The position numbers were made by a program, and so were the translations under genes. A DNA stretch of 64,000 bases from the NCBI RefSeq assembly GCF_003633775.1, contig NZ_RBIN01000001.1, forward strand, positions 186,001 through 250,000, in the 5' to 3' direction. Source of the stretch: Kushneria sinocarnis (GTDB taxonomy: Bacteria > Pseudomonadota > Gammaproteobacteria > Pseudomonadales > Halomonadaceae). Under the pieces are notes generated by a model. That model worked only from the letters and a program-made list of their open reading frames with translations. It was not told the DNA's origin and searched no databases. Positions within the stretch are counted from its first letter, which is position 1, and every line of letters starts with the position of its first letter. This document shows positions 1 through 8,587 of the stretch, piece by piece.

Positions 1-1
1 C

Positions 2-214
2 GAATCCGAGATGAGCCTGCGGGCCCGCAAGTTCGCCCGCCGTCTGCACGGCCGCTTCGGTCGGCCGTTCGAGATGTTCGACGAGCGCGGCTCGACCCGT
101 GAGGCCAAGCGCATCGCCCGTGAAGAGGGGCATGCCGGAGACTATCGCAACCACGGCGTCGATGGCATCGCCGCCGAACTGATCCTGAGCGCCTTCCTCG
201 CCCGTCCTGCATGA
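2..214 (+). CDS. ruvX: RuvX/YqgF pre-16S rRNA nuclease, C-terminal part (5' end outside window)
   Basis: The reading frame is already open at the left edge, so only the last 70 codons are present. The sequence matches the C-terminal half of the RuvX/YqgF RNase H-like family, which finishes the 5' end of 16S rRNA (older name: putative Holliday junction resolvase). Visible family blocks are RARKFARRLHGRFG, the acidic DERGSTREA motif and the closing VDGIAAELIL helix, which carries the last catalytic aspartate. An internal ATG at 11 is not a real start because the conserved RARKF helix begins before a full domain could form. The identification is secure; the length cannot be judged. Confidence 0.9.
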   Translation, partial: ESEMSLRARKFARRLHGRFGRPFEMFDERGSTREAKRIAREEGHAGDYRNHGVDGIAAELILSAFLARPA

Positions 215-324
215 ACGCTGCCGGCTGCCGTGGGCAGCGATTTCCCTGTCCGCCACGGCAGGGCCGTGACTAGACTGAATTCCGGGGCGGCCATCCGGTC
301 GTCGGCAATGCCCGGGAGGATGAC

Positions 325-1698
325 ATGTCAGCGATACAGCATTTCGATGTGATTGCCGTGGGCGGTGGCTCGGGACTGACCGCTGCCTGGCATGCGCTGC
401 AGGAGAACTGCGATGTGGCACTGGTGACGGACCAGCCGGAGGCGCTGGGCGGCACCTGTGTCAATTTCGGCTGCATTCCCACCAAGACCCTGCTGCAGTC
501 GGCCGAGCTGATGGATAGCGTGCGCCACGCCGAGCGCTTCGGCATTCATCTCGACCAGGCCTCGGTGCAGGTCGATTTCGCCCGCATCATGCAGCAGATG
601 CGTCACGCCCGGGCCGAGGCAGTCGCCGGGGTGCGCCGCTGGGTGGAAACCGAGATGACGCCGATCTTCAGCCGGGTGCGCTTCATTGATGAGCGCACCC
701 TGGAGAGCGCCGATGGCCAGCGTCTTACTGCCGATCACATCTTCCTCGCCACCGGCGCCCGGCCGGTAGTTCCGGAGATCCCCGGACTGGCGGAAGCCGG
801 CTACTGGACCAACGAGGAAGTGCTCGAACTCGAGGCGCAGCCGGCAAGCCTGGTCATCATCGGCGGCGGCTACATCGCCGCCGAGCTGGGCTACTTCTTC
901 GCCGCGCTGGGCACCCGGGTCACGCTGATCAGCCGCTCGCCCCGGCTGCTGACGGGCGAGGATGACGAGATCAGCGAACGGTTTACCCGGGCGTTCGGCG
1001 AGCGGGTCGAACTGGTCACCGGCGAGCCCGTCGAGGCGCGCGCGACGGCGACACAGCGCCAGGTGGTCGTGGCCACGGCCGATGGCGGCGAGCGCGTGCT
1101 GGCGGCCGAGCAGCTGCTGGTGGCGACCGGCCGGCGTGCCAATACCGAAGGACTCGAGGCCGAAACCGGCGGCATCGAGCTCGACGCGCAGGGCGCCATC
1201 CGGGTCGATGAGCAGCTGCGTACCCGCAACCCGCGGGTGTTCGCCTATGGTGACGTGATCGGCCGGGCGATGTTCAAGCACACCTCGAGCTACGAGGGTG
1301 GGCTCGCCTGGCGCAATGCCCGCGGCGCCGGTGAGCGGGTCGACTACCGCAGCAATCCGCATGCCGTCTTCAGCCATCCGCAGATCGGCGCGGTGGGGCT
1401 GACCGAGCGTGAGTGCCGGGCGCGGGCGCTGGATTACCGGGTGACCACCCGCGAGTACGGCGATGTCGCCCGGGGGCGCATCATCGGCGCGCCGGACGGG
1501 CTGGCCAGGCTGCTGGTCGAGCGCGGCAGCGAGCGCATTCTCGGCTTTCACATGCTCGGCCCCGGTGCGGCCGAGCTGATCCACGAGGTGGTGGTGGCGA
1601 TGAATGCCGGTGATGGCAGTACGGCCTCCGTGCGGCGATCCATTCACGTGCATCCCACCCTGCCGGAGCTGGTGCGGGCCGTGTTCGACGCCGACTGA
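325..1698 (+). CDS. FAD-dependent pyridine nucleotide-disulfide oxidoreductase (Lpd/MerA-like)
   Basis: This 457-residue protein has the full class I disulfide reductase layout. There is an N-terminal FAD fold (GGGSG near residue 14), the redox pair GGTCVNFGCIPTK (two Cys about residues 46-51), an NAD(P)-binding fold (IGGGYIAAELG, about 183-193), a second FAD contact (FAYGDVIG) and a dimerisation domain ending in the HVHPTLPE His/Glu active-site pair. No heavy-metal-binding extension or lipoyl domain is present, and no 2-oxoacid dehydrogenase genes are nearby. Dihydrolipoamide dehydrogenase, mercuric reductase-like or soluble transhydrogenase-like activity are all possible, so the substrate is not assigned. 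An AGGA ribosome site sits just before the ATG. It converges on pyrB. Confidence 0.85.
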   Translation: MSAIQHFDVIAVGGGSGLTAAWHALQENCDVALVTDQPEALGGTCVNFGCIPTKTLLQSAELMDSVRHAERFGIHLDQASVQVDFARIMQQMRHARAEAVAGVRRWVETEMTPIFSRVRFIDERTLESADGQRLTADHIFLATGARPVVPEIPGLAEAGYWTNEEVLELEAQPASLVIIGGGYIAAELGYFFAALGTRVTLISRSPRLLTGEDDEISERFTRAFGERVELVTGEPVEARATATQRQVVVATADGGERVLAAEQLLVATGRRANTEGLEAETGGIELDAQGAIRVDEQLRTRNPRVFAYGDVIGRAMFKHTSSYEGGLAWRNARGAGERVDYRSNPHAVFSHPQIGAVGLTERECRARALDYRVTTREYGDVARGRIIGAPDGLARLLVERGSERILGFHMLGPGAAELIHEVVVAMNAGDGSTASVRRSIHVHPTLPELVRAVFDAD

Positions 1699-1707
1699 GC
1701 CGCCGCG

Positions 1708-1729
1708 GGCCGGGGTGCGTGCCCCGGCC
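1708..1729. terminator. hairpin between convergent oxidoreductase and pyrB
   Basis: An 8-bp perfect GC stem (GGCCGGGG / CCCCGGCC) with a 6-nt loop lies between the two converging stop codons. There is no T-tract on either strand, so its terminator role is inferred from position and stem strength. Confidence 0.45.
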
Positions 1730-1752
1730 GCCGACGGTCTCCCCTGACGCGC

Positions 1753-2793
1753 TCAGAGGGTGACGAAGGAGGCGTCATCCGGGCTCAGGCGCTCGGGCAC
1801 CTGCCAGCCGACGTCGCGCATCGACTGCTCGATCAGATGATCCACCCCCATCAGCCAGGCGAAGATCGCCATGCGCACCGGAATGCCGTTATCGGTCTGG
1901 CGGAAGATGGCCAGCCGGGGATCGCCGTTGAGATCGACATCGAGATCGTTGGCGCCGGGCCGGCTGTCGCGCGGCAGCGGATGCATGACGATGGTCTCGG
2001 GCGGACAGTGGCGATCGAGAAAGGCGCGATTGACGCGGAATTCGTCCGACAGGTTGTGAAAGCGCTCCTGCATCTCTTCGGTGAACCGCTCCTTCTGGAT
2101 GCGGGTGGTATAGACCACGTCGACCGGCTCGAAGTGCGTCTCGAGACTCTCGCGGCTCTCGATGCGGTGGCCGCGGCTGGCCACCAGATCGACCAGTTCG
2201 CCCGGCATCTCCAGCCCCGGCGGCGCCACCAGGGTAATGCGCAGCGGCGGGTGCAGCGACAGCAGCCGCATCAGCGAGTGCACGGTCCGCCCGTACCGGA
2301 GATCGCCGGTCAGCAGCAGGTGGGCGCCGGCGAGCGACTTGCCCAGGCGCTCGAACTCCTGGCGGATGGTGTAGAGATCGAGCAGGGCCTGGCTGGGATG
2401 CTCGCCGGGGCCGTCGCCGCCGTTGATCACCGGCACGTTGATGGCGCGGGAAAACTCCGCCACCGAGCCCTGATCGGGGTGGCGCAGTACGATGGCATCG
2501 ACATAGCCCGCCATGACCCGACTGGTATCGTAGAGCGACTCGCCCTTGGCCATCGACGAGAAGGTAAATCCGGTGGTGTCGCAGACACTGCCGCCCAGCC
2601 GGCTGAAGGCGGCATGAAAGCTCATGCGGGTCCGGGTACTGGCTTCGAAGAAGAGATTGCCGAGCACGGCGCCTTCCAGTACCCGGGTGATCTTGCGACG
2701 ACGGGCGATCGGCTCCATGCGCCGGGCGATGGTGAACAGGTGCTCGACGGCATCAAGCGAGAGGTCATCGACGGAAAGCAGGTGGGGACTCAT
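1753..2793 (-). CDS. pyrB: aspartate carbamoyltransferase catalytic chain
   Basis: PyrB joins carbamoyl phosphate to L-aspartate, the committed step of pyrimidine synthesis in the cytosol. The 346-residue protein carries the carbamoyl phosphate loop FFEASTRTR, the GDLRYGRTVHSL block, the HPSQALLDL motif and HPLPR near the C-terminus, all diagnostic for the family. It is somewhat longer than the E. coli chain (about 311 residues), mainly at the C-terminus. I chose the ATG at 2793 because the protein then begins directly at the conserved HLLSVDDLS; an upstream in-frame start at 2853 adds 20 unsupported residues. No pyrI or pyrR is adjacent, so regulation by a regulatory chain cannot be judged. 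Confidence 0.93.
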   Translation of the reverse strand: MSPHLLSVDDLSLDAVEHLFTIARRMEPIARRRKITRVLEGAVLGNLFFEASTRTRMSFHAAFSRLGGSVCDTTGFTFSSMAKGESLYDTSRVMAGYVDAIVLRHPDQGSVAEFSRAINVPVINGGDGPGEHPSQALLDLYTIRQEFERLGKSLAGAHLLLTGDLRYGRTVHSLMRLLSLHPPLRITLVAPPGLEMPGELVDLVASRGHRIESRESLETHFEPVDVVYTTRIQKERFTEEMQERFHNLSDEFRVNRAFLDRHCPPETIVMHPLPRDSRPGANDLDVDLNGDPRLAIFRQTDNGIPVRMAIFAWLMGVDHLIEQSMRDVGWQVPERLSPDDASFVTL

Positions 2794-2994
2794 GAGCAGC
2801 AGCCTCGTTCGGCGGGCCTGGCGGCGAAGTTCGGCAACGCCGGGCAAAAGCACCGGCGTTACCCCGGTTCGGGCGACAGTGTAACCGCAGTGCGGATGGG
2901 CTTCATCTGCCGGATGACGCGCGCCGGGCAGACTCTTCTATGCTGGGAAGGCGGGGGTCCAACCCCCATGGACGGCATTCAAAAGGAGCTTGAA

Positions 2995-3843
2995 ATGAGC
3001 GATCGACAGTCATCCCCGCCCCAGGCGCAACCCGGTCGTGAGCATGAAATGGGCCCCGAGCCGGAGTACATTCGCGACAGCTATCGCGGTACCGGCAAGC
3101 TGGCCGGCAGAACGGCAGTCATCACCGGAGGGGACAGCGGCATCGGTCGTGCGGTGGCCGTGCACTATGCCCGCGAGGGTGCAAATATCGTGATGGCCTA
3201 TCTGGCCGAGGATCAGGACGCCGAGGACACCCGGGCGCTGGTCGAGGCCGAGGGGCAGCGCTGCGTGGTCCTCAGGGGCGACGTCGCCGATCCGGCCTTC
3301 TGCCGCGAGATCGTCGAGCGGGCCGTCAGCGAGTTCGGGGCCGTCAACATCCTCGTCAACAACGCCGCCGAGCAGCACGACTGGGATGATGTCACCGACA
3401 TCACCGACGAGCAGCTCGAGCGCACCTTTCGAACCAACATCTTCAGCCACTTCTACATGGTCAAGGCCGCGCTGCCACACATGGGCAGTGGCGATACCAT
3501 CATCGAGTCGTCCTCGGTCAACGCCTTCAAGGGCAACAATTCGCTGATCGACTACACGGCCACCAAGGGGGCGATCCAGGGCTTCATGCGCTCGATCTCC
3601 AAGGTGCTGGTCGGACGCGGCATCCGGGTCAACGCGGTGGCACCGGGACCGGTATGGACACCGCTGATCCCCTCGACCATGGAGGAAGAGAAGGTCGAGG
3701 GCTTCGGTGAGCAGGTGCCCATGCAACGCGCCGGCCAGCCATCCGAGATGGGGCCGGCCTATGTCTATCTGGCCAGCGAGGAGTCCTCCTACATGAGTGG
3801 TCAGACGATTCATCTCAATGGTGGGGTGATTCTCAATACCTGA
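2995..3843 (+). CDS. SDR oxidoreductase, YghA/GSP39-like, tandem paralog 1
   Basis: This is a classical-type short-chain dehydrogenase of 282 residues in the YghA / general stress protein 39 group, which has a polar N-terminal arm before the Rossmann fold. Visible motifs are TGGDSGIGRA for nucleotide binding, NNAA, and the catalytic Ser, YTATK (Tyr/Lys) and following APGPVWTP segment. The ATG at 2995 has a strong AAAAGGAG ribosome site; a long in-frame upstream extension to 1837 overlaps pyrB antisense and is ignored. Two close relatives follow on the same strand. Stress-protective reduction of reactive carbonyls is a reasonable guess from the family, but the substrate is unknown. Confidence 0.88.
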   Translation: MSDRQSSPPQAQPGREHEMGPEPEYIRDSYRGTGKLAGRTAVITGGDSGIGRAVAVHYAREGANIVMAYLAEDQDAEDTRALVEAEGQRCVVLRGDVADPAFCREIVERAVSEFGAVNILVNNAAEQHDWDDVTDITDEQLERTFRTNIFSHFYMVKAALPHMGSGDTIIESSSVNAFKGNNSLIDYTATKGAIQGFMRSISKVLVGRGIRVNAVAPGPVWTPLIPSTMEEEKVEGFGEQVPMQRAGQPSEMGPAYVYLASEESSYMSGQTIHLNGGVILNT

Positions 3844-4190
3844 CGCCGATTGTCAGGGCGACCAGCGGGGCGCTGTCGGCATGGCCGGCGGCGCCCTTTT
3901 ATTGGCATGTCCTGCATGGTTGCTTCGACGGGCTTTTCAGAGGGCCATTCGAAGCCATTCTGCACCGCTCTGCGGCGCAGCGATTTTTCGATACACCAAT
4001 ACGTATTTAATTACGTAATGCTTTTACCCCTGCAATGCCAGGCACTGCGCCGACTGCAGGGCAGTCATCATTACACTTATGGCGCGCCCGTCGATACGGC
4101 TTGAGACGAAAGTGGGCTGCACTACGCTTGACGCAGGACAACAGTCGTTGTCGAGGGCATGACGCCCGAAACCGACAAGGGAGATTGGTC
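3844..4190. other. 347-bp intergenic gap between SDR paralogs 1 and 2
   Basis: I see no convincing gene here. The left part is GC-rich; the centre (about 3980-4030) is markedly AT-rich for this genome and contains the TACGTA inverted repeat listed separately. The length and base composition suggest that paralogs 2 and 3 have their own promoter, rather than being read only from paralog 1. Confidence 0.6.
4000..4017. promoter_or_regulatory. TACGTA-N6-TACGTA repeat in AT-rich leader
   Basis: Two copies of the self-complementary hexamer TACGTA are separated by TTTAAT in the AT-rich patch upstream of SDR paralog 2. The arrangement is both a direct and an inverted repeat, so it could be an operator or part of a promoter. 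No regulator is assigned. Confidence 0.35.
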
Positions 4191-5048
4191 ATGAGCAAAC
4201 AGTTTCCGGCACAGCAGCAGGAGCGTCAGCCCGGCGTTGAGCAGGAGATGACGCCGCAGCCCGAAATCATCCGCGAGGACTATCGCGGCAGCGGCAAGCT
4301 CGAGGGCCGCAAGGCGCTGATCAGCGGTGGCGACAGCGGTATCGGCCGCACGGCGGCAGTGCATTTCGCCCGCGAGGGCGCGGATGTGGCGATCGTCTAT
4401 CTGGATGAACACGCCGACGCCGAAGAGACGAAGCGGCTGATCGAGGCCGAGGGGCGTCAGGCGCTGTTGATCAGCGGGGACATGAGCGACAGCGACTTCT
4501 GTCACCGGGCCGTCGAGCAGACCCTGCAGGCCTTCGGGGCGATCAACATCCTGGTCAACAACGCCGCACAGCAGGTGGTGCGCGCGGACATCACCGACAT
4601 CCCCGATGACGAGTGGCGTCACATTTTCGATGTCAACATCCATGGCTACTTCTACATGACCAAGGCCGTGCGCCCGCATCTGAAGGCCGGCGATACCATC
4701 ATCAACACCACGTCGATCAATCCCTTTGTAGGTAACGCCAAACTGATGGCCTATACTTCGACCAAGGGCGCGATTACCGGCTTTACCCGCTCGCTCTCCG
4801 AGGCGCTCGTGGGCGAGGGCATCCGGGTCAACGAGGTGGCCCCGGGCCCCATCTGGACGCCCATCCAGCCCGCCACCATGGGGCGTTTCGACCCCACGCT
4901 GGTGGAGACACTGGGCGAGAAGATGCCGATGGGGCGCGCCGGGCAGCCGAGCGAGCTGGGACCGGCCTATGTCTTTCTGGCCTCGAAGGATGCCTCCTAC
5001 ATCAGCGGCCACTCGCTGCACATCAATGGTGGCGCGATCATCAACTGA
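4191..5048 (+). CDS. SDR oxidoreductase, YghA/GSP39-like, tandem paralog 2
   Basis: A 285-residue short-chain dehydrogenase, closely similar along its length to the genes on either side. The N-terminal arm has the family phrase RQPGVEQEMTPQPE followed by DYRGSGKLEGR. The nucleotide motif is SGGDSGIGRT, and the catalytic Ser (TSINPF), Tyr and Lys (YTSTK) are all in place. The ATG at 4191 follows an AAGGGAG ribosome site. It lies 66 bp before paralog 3, so the two probably share a transcript. The intact active site argues that it is functional and not a decaying copy; the substrate is not known. Confidence 0.88.
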   Translation: MSKQFPAQQQERQPGVEQEMTPQPEIIREDYRGSGKLEGRKALISGGDSGIGRTAAVHFAREGADVAIVYLDEHADAEETKRLIEAEGRQALLISGDMSDSDFCHRAVEQTLQAFGAINILVNNAAQQVVRADITDIPDDEWRHIFDVNIHGYFYMTKAVRPHLKAGDTIINTTSINPFVGNAKLMAYTSTKGAITGFTRSLSEALVGEGIRVNEVAPGPIWTPIQPATMGRFDPTLVETLGEKMPMGRAGQPSELGPAYVFLASKDASYISGHSLHINGGAIIN

Positions 5049-5114
5049 ACAGCCGATGTGCCGGCCCGTCTCGGACGGGCCGGTAACCGCACTTCGATCT
5101 TCCGGGAGAGTCTC

Positions 5115-5978
5115 ATGAGCGAGCAGATTCCGCCGCAGCAGCAGGCGCGTCAGCCGGGCGTGGAAGGCGAGATGACGCCTCCGGCCGAGTTCATCCGTGA
5201 CGACTATCAGGGCAGCGGCAAGCTGCGCGGTCGGGTCGCCATCGTGACCGGCGGCGACAGTGGTATCGGACGGGCGGTTGCGCTGCACTTCGCCCGGGAA
5301 GGCGCGGATGTCGTCATTCCCTATCTCGATGAGCACGAGGACGCCGGCGAGACGCAGCGGCTGGTCGAGGCAGAGGGTCGGCACTGCCTGCTGATCGAGG
5401 CCGATCTCAGCCGGGCGGAGGCCTGCCGCGACGCTGTCGCCCGGACCATCGAGCAGTTCGACCGGCTCGATGTGCTGGTCAACAACGCGGCACGCCAGGA
5501 GCTGCACGACGAACCCGAGGCGACCTCGGACGAGGAGTGGCTGACCACCTTCGATGTCAACATCCATGCCTACTTCTACATGGCGAAGGCGGCGCTGCCG
5601 CATCTGCGGCGCAGTGGCGGTACCATCATCAACTCCACCTCGGTCAATGCCTATGCCGGTCATCCGAAGCTGCTGGCCTACACCACCACCAAGGGCGCGA
5701 TCTCGGGCTTTACCCGGGCGCTGTCGCAGATGACCGTGGGCGATGGCGTGCGGGTCAATCAGGTCGCGCCCGGGCCGATCTGGACCCCGCTGATTCCCTC
5801 GACCATGGGGCAGTTCGATACCGGCATGGTCGAGGACTTCGGTGCCCAGTCGCCGATGGGCCGGGCCGGCCAGCCCAGCGAGCTGGGGCCGGCCTATGTC
5901 TATCTGGCCAGTCGTGACAGCAGCTATGTCAGCGGCCAGACGATTCACGTCAACGGCGGCATGATCGTCAACGGCTGA
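5115..5978 (+). CDS. SDR oxidoreductase, YghA/GSP39-like, tandem paralog 3
   Basis: A 287-residue member of the same subgroup as the two preceding genes. It has RQPGVEGEMTPPAEFIRDDY in the N-terminal arm, TGGDSGIGRA for cofactor binding, NNAA, and the catalytic set Ser (TSVNAY), YTTTK and APGPIWTP. The GGGAGAG ribosome site supports the ATG at 5115; an upstream in-frame start at 5058 has no such site. The N-terminal arm resembles paralog 2 more than paralog 1, suggesting that 2 and 3 arose by the later duplication. It converges on the GH3 glycosidase gene. Confidence 0.88.
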   Translation: MSEQIPPQQQARQPGVEGEMTPPAEFIRDDYQGSGKLRGRVAIVTGGDSGIGRAVALHFAREGADVVIPYLDEHEDAGETQRLVEAEGRHCLLIEADLSRAEACRDAVARTIEQFDRLDVLVNNAARQELHDEPEATSDEEWLTTFDVNIHAYFYMAKAALPHLRRSGGTIINSTSVNAYAGHPKLLAYTTTKGAISGFTRALSQMTVGDGVRVNQVAPGPIWTPLIPSTMGQFDTGMVEDFGAQSPMGRAGQPSELGPAYVYLASRDSSYVSGQTIHVNGGMIVNG

Positions 5979-5992
5979 ACCGCCCACCGGTT

Positions 5993-6010
5993 CCGGCCCT
6001 GGGGGGCCGG
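5993..6010. terminator. hairpin between convergent SDR 3 and GH3 gene
   Basis: A 7-bp perfect stem CCGGCCC / GGGCCGG with a 4-nt loop sits in the 38-bp gap between two converging genes. There is no clear T-tract, so this is a probable shared terminator by position only. Confidence 0.4.
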
Positions 6011-6016
6011 CCCCGT

Positions 6017-8272
6017 TCAGGGTGGCAGGGTGGCTGCCGCCAGTTCGATGTCCTCGCTCGTGACCGGCCGGGTGGCCGAGCGTGCCAGTGCCACCCGGTA
6101 GTGGCCTGCCGGGATATGCCAGTGCCGGTCCCCGGGATGAAAGCGGGCCAGCTGGCGAGGCGGGATATCGATGCTGACGCGGCGGCTCTCGCCGGGCTCG
6201 AGTTCGACGCTGCGCCATCCTCCCAGGCGCAGTGGCGAGCCGTCGGGGGCGTGGACATAGAGCTGCGGTACGGTGCGCCCGGTGCGCTTGCCGGTATTGG
6301 TGACCCGAAAGCTGGCCTGCACGCCCCGGTCGTGCCGGCTCAGGGCAAGGTCTTCGAAGGCGAAGCGGGTATAGGAGAGCCCGTGGCCGAAGGGGTAGAG
6401 CGGTGTCCTGTTCTCGCGGGCAAACCAGCGGTAGCCGACGGCGGCCCCGGCCCGGTGGTAATCGACCCGGAAGGCCTGATCGTTGCCGACATGGCGCCCC
6501 GGCAGCTGCGGATGGGGCAGCTGTCGGCTGTCCCGCGGGAAGGTCACCGGCAGTCGACCGGCCGGGTTGATCGCCCCGAACAGCACCTGGCCGATGGCCT
6601 CTCCCCCGCGCTGGCCCGGATACCAGGCTTCGAGAATGCCCGCCACCCGGTCGCGCCAGGGCATCTTCACCGGCCCCCCGGTTTCCAGCACCACCACGGT
6701 ACGCGGATTGGCGCGGGCCACGGCGCGAATCAGCTCATTCTGGCGACCGGGCAGTAACAGATCCTTCATGTCCAGGGTTTCGGCGGTCCACTGACCGGCA
6801 AAAACCACCGCCACATCGCTGTGGCGGGCGGCCGCCACGGCCTGATCGATGCGATCACCGGGGGTGAAGCTGATTCCGGCCTTCGGTGCCTGACGGCGCA
6901 TGGCCTCCAGCGGCGGTGACGGATCCAGGATGCGCTGGGTATAGACGCCCCTGGGGGGTACCAGTCCGGGGGCCGCGTCCCCGCCCCAGGGGATCACGGC
7001 CGAGGAGCCGCCCCCGGCCAGTACGCCCCGGTCGGCCCGCCCGCCGATCACCGCGATGTGCTGCCGGCTGTCAGGGTCGAGCGGCAGTACGTGATCGGCA
7101 TTCTTCAGCAGCACGATGGCGTTTTGTTCGATTTTCTGCGCCACGCGGCTGTCGGCTTCGGGCTTGATCGGCTCATCCTGCCGGCGCACCGGATCGTCGA
7201 CCAGCCCGGTAGCGAAATAGCTGCGCAGGATGCGAAAGGCCATGTCGTTGATCCGGGCATGGGGCACCTTGCCGCGATCCAGGGCCTGCCAGAGTGGCTG
7301 TTTGAAGTAGAGGGTGCCGTCAAAGCCCTGGCCGGCGGACTGTTGGTCGAGACCGGCGTTGGCGGCGCTGGCCGCCGAATGTACGGCTCCCCAGTCCGAC
7401 ATGACAAAGCCGGGGAACTGCCAGTCATCCTTGAGTACCCGGTGCAGCAGATAGTCACTGGCGCAGGCGTGCTCGCCATTGACGCTGTTGTAGGCGCACA
7501 TGGCCGCCCCCGGATCGCTGACCTCGAGGGCGGTGCGAAAGGCCAGCAGATCGGACTCGCGCAGGGCCTGGCGGCCGATGCGGGCATCCAGCCTGAAACG
7601 TCCGGTCTCCTGCGCGTTGAGCGCGTAGTGCTTGAGGGTCGACATCACGTGTTCGCTCTGGATGCCGTTGATCCGGGCGCCGGCCATGAGCCCGGAGAGC
7701 AGCGGATCCTCGGAGGGCATCTCGAAGTTGCGCCCGGCGCGGGGCTCGCGAATGATCCCGGCATTGCCGGCCAGCAGCACATTGAAGCCGTAGTGCCGCG
7801 CCTCGCGGGCGATCATGGCGCCCCCCTGGCGCGACAGCGCCGGCTGCCAGGTGGCACCACTGGCCAGCACCGAGGGCAGTGCCGTGGCCCGGCGATCGGG
7901 ATCGATCATGCCGGGATTGGTCACGCCCAGCCCGGCATCGGTCTGCTGCTGGGCGGGAATGCCCAGCCGGGGCACGCCGGGCACGTAACCGGCCGAGCCG
8001 ACGGCCTGTTGCGGACGTGGCGGCGCCGGATGAGGAGACTGCCCCTCCGGGCCGGCAAAGGTGCCATACAGCAGCAGCTGCTTTTCCGCAGGTGTCATCC
8101 GTGCCATGACCAGCTCCGCCCGCCTGTCCGGAGAGAGCTCCGGATCGAGCCAGGGGGCCTGCTCCGGTGGCGGAGCGCTTTTCAGGGGTTCGGCGTGGAG
8201 CGGCAGGGAGAGCAGGGCTCCTGTCAAAAGGACTGCCTGCCAGGGCAGGAATTTGAAAACGCCGGGATGCAA
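6017..8272 (-). CDS. secreted glycoside hydrolase family 3 beta-glucosidase-like enzyme (TTG start)
   Basis: This 751-residue protein has a signal peptide (hydrophobic run, cleavage probably near LHA-EP at residue 27) and the standard GH3 architecture. The N-terminal barrel holds the KH pair (about 214-215) and the MSDWGA nucleophile Asp (about 293). It is followed by the alpha/beta sandwich domain (GGGSSAVIPWGG) and a C-terminal fibronectin type III-like domain. The family hydrolyses terminal beta-linked sugars, here probably in the periplasm. The first codon is TTG at 8272: a GGAGG ribosome site lies 8 nt before it and the signal peptide begins immediately, so the rare start is well supported. 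Specificity (gluco-, xylo-, or other) cannot be read from sequence. Confidence 0.88.
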   Translation of the reverse strand: MHPGVFKFLPWQAVLLTGALLSLPLHAEPLKSAPPPEQAPWLDPELSPDRRAELVMARMTPAEKQLLLYGTFAGPEGQSPHPAPPRPQQAVGSAGYVPGVPRLGIPAQQQTDAGLGVTNPGMIDPDRRATALPSVLASGATWQPALSRQGGAMIAREARHYGFNVLLAGNAGIIREPRAGRNFEMPSEDPLLSGLMAGARINGIQSEHVMSTLKHYALNAQETGRFRLDARIGRQALRESDLLAFRTALEVSDPGAAMCAYNSVNGEHACASDYLLHRVLKDDWQFPGFVMSDWGAVHSAASAANAGLDQQSAGQGFDGTLYFKQPLWQALDRGKVPHARINDMAFRILRSYFATGLVDDPVRRQDEPIKPEADSRVAQKIEQNAIVLLKNADHVLPLDPDSRQHIAVIGGRADRGVLAGGGSSAVIPWGGDAAPGLVPPRGVYTQRILDPSPPLEAMRRQAPKAGISFTPGDRIDQAVAAARHSDVAVVFAGQWTAETLDMKDLLLPGRQNELIRAVARANPRTVVVLETGGPVKMPWRDRVAGILEAWYPGQRGGEAIGQVLFGAINPAGRLPVTFPRDSRQLPHPQLPGRHVGNDQAFRVDYHRAGAAVGYRWFARENRTPLYPFGHGLSYTRFAFEDLALSRHDRGVQASFRVTNTGKRTGRTVPQLYVHAPDGSPLRLGGWRSVELEPGESRRVSIDIPPRQLARFHPGDRHWHIPAGHYRVALARSATRPVTSEDIELAAATLPP

Positions 8273-8587
8273 GCGTGTAGCCTCCGATGATCGTCGCTAC
8301 AGGAATCAGAACCTTGGTCGTATGTCTTCGATGCGTTGCAGACCGGCGGGTTCTCGTCATCGGGTTACATCAGGTTATTCCTTCGCAGGTTGCGTGAGCA
8401 CCGCATGGCGCCGGAAACCTCGGCAATGGGCCGGAGAGTCGCCACTATTCGGGGGTCGCGGAGACGCTACCTGGAAGTCACCGGCAACAAAACAATACCC
8501 GGTGTGACATGTAAGCAATTGTGCACAATGGATCTTTTAATAAGCTTTTAATCTTTGTGTCATCATTCATTGATCGGAATTTTACCC
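8273..8587. other. 315-bp divergent intergenic region (GH3 / PAP2)
   Basis: The region must hold the promoters of the two divergent genes. The left two-thirds is ordinary GC-rich sequence with no feature I can name. The last 80 bp is AT-rich and includes the palindrome at 8518-8529 and a run of TTTTAATAAGCTTTTAATC. I found no clear -35/-10 pair. Confidence 0.55.
8518..8529. promoter_or_regulatory. 12-bp palindrome ATTGTGCACAAT upstream of PAP2 gene
   Basis: A perfect 12-bp palindrome lies about 60 bp before the PAP2 start codon in an AT-rich stretch. It has the size of a dimeric regulator site. A TGTGA half-site at about 8502 lies just upstream, but there is no proper CRP dyad. Confidence 0.35.

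Noticed and set aside
328-1653. Long open frame antisense to the disulfide oxidoreductase gene
   Set aside because: Low-complexity Gly/His/Arg-rich translation typical of the reverse frame of GC-rich genes; no ribosome site or motif.
1837-2994. N-terminal extension of SDR paralog 1
   Set aside because: It is antisense to pyrB; the true start at 2995 has a strong ribosome site and the family N-terminus.
4122-6218. 698-codon minus-strand frame across SDR paralogs 2 and 3
   Set aside because: Shadow of two well-supported plus-strand genes; its repetitive composition mirrors the tandem paralogs.
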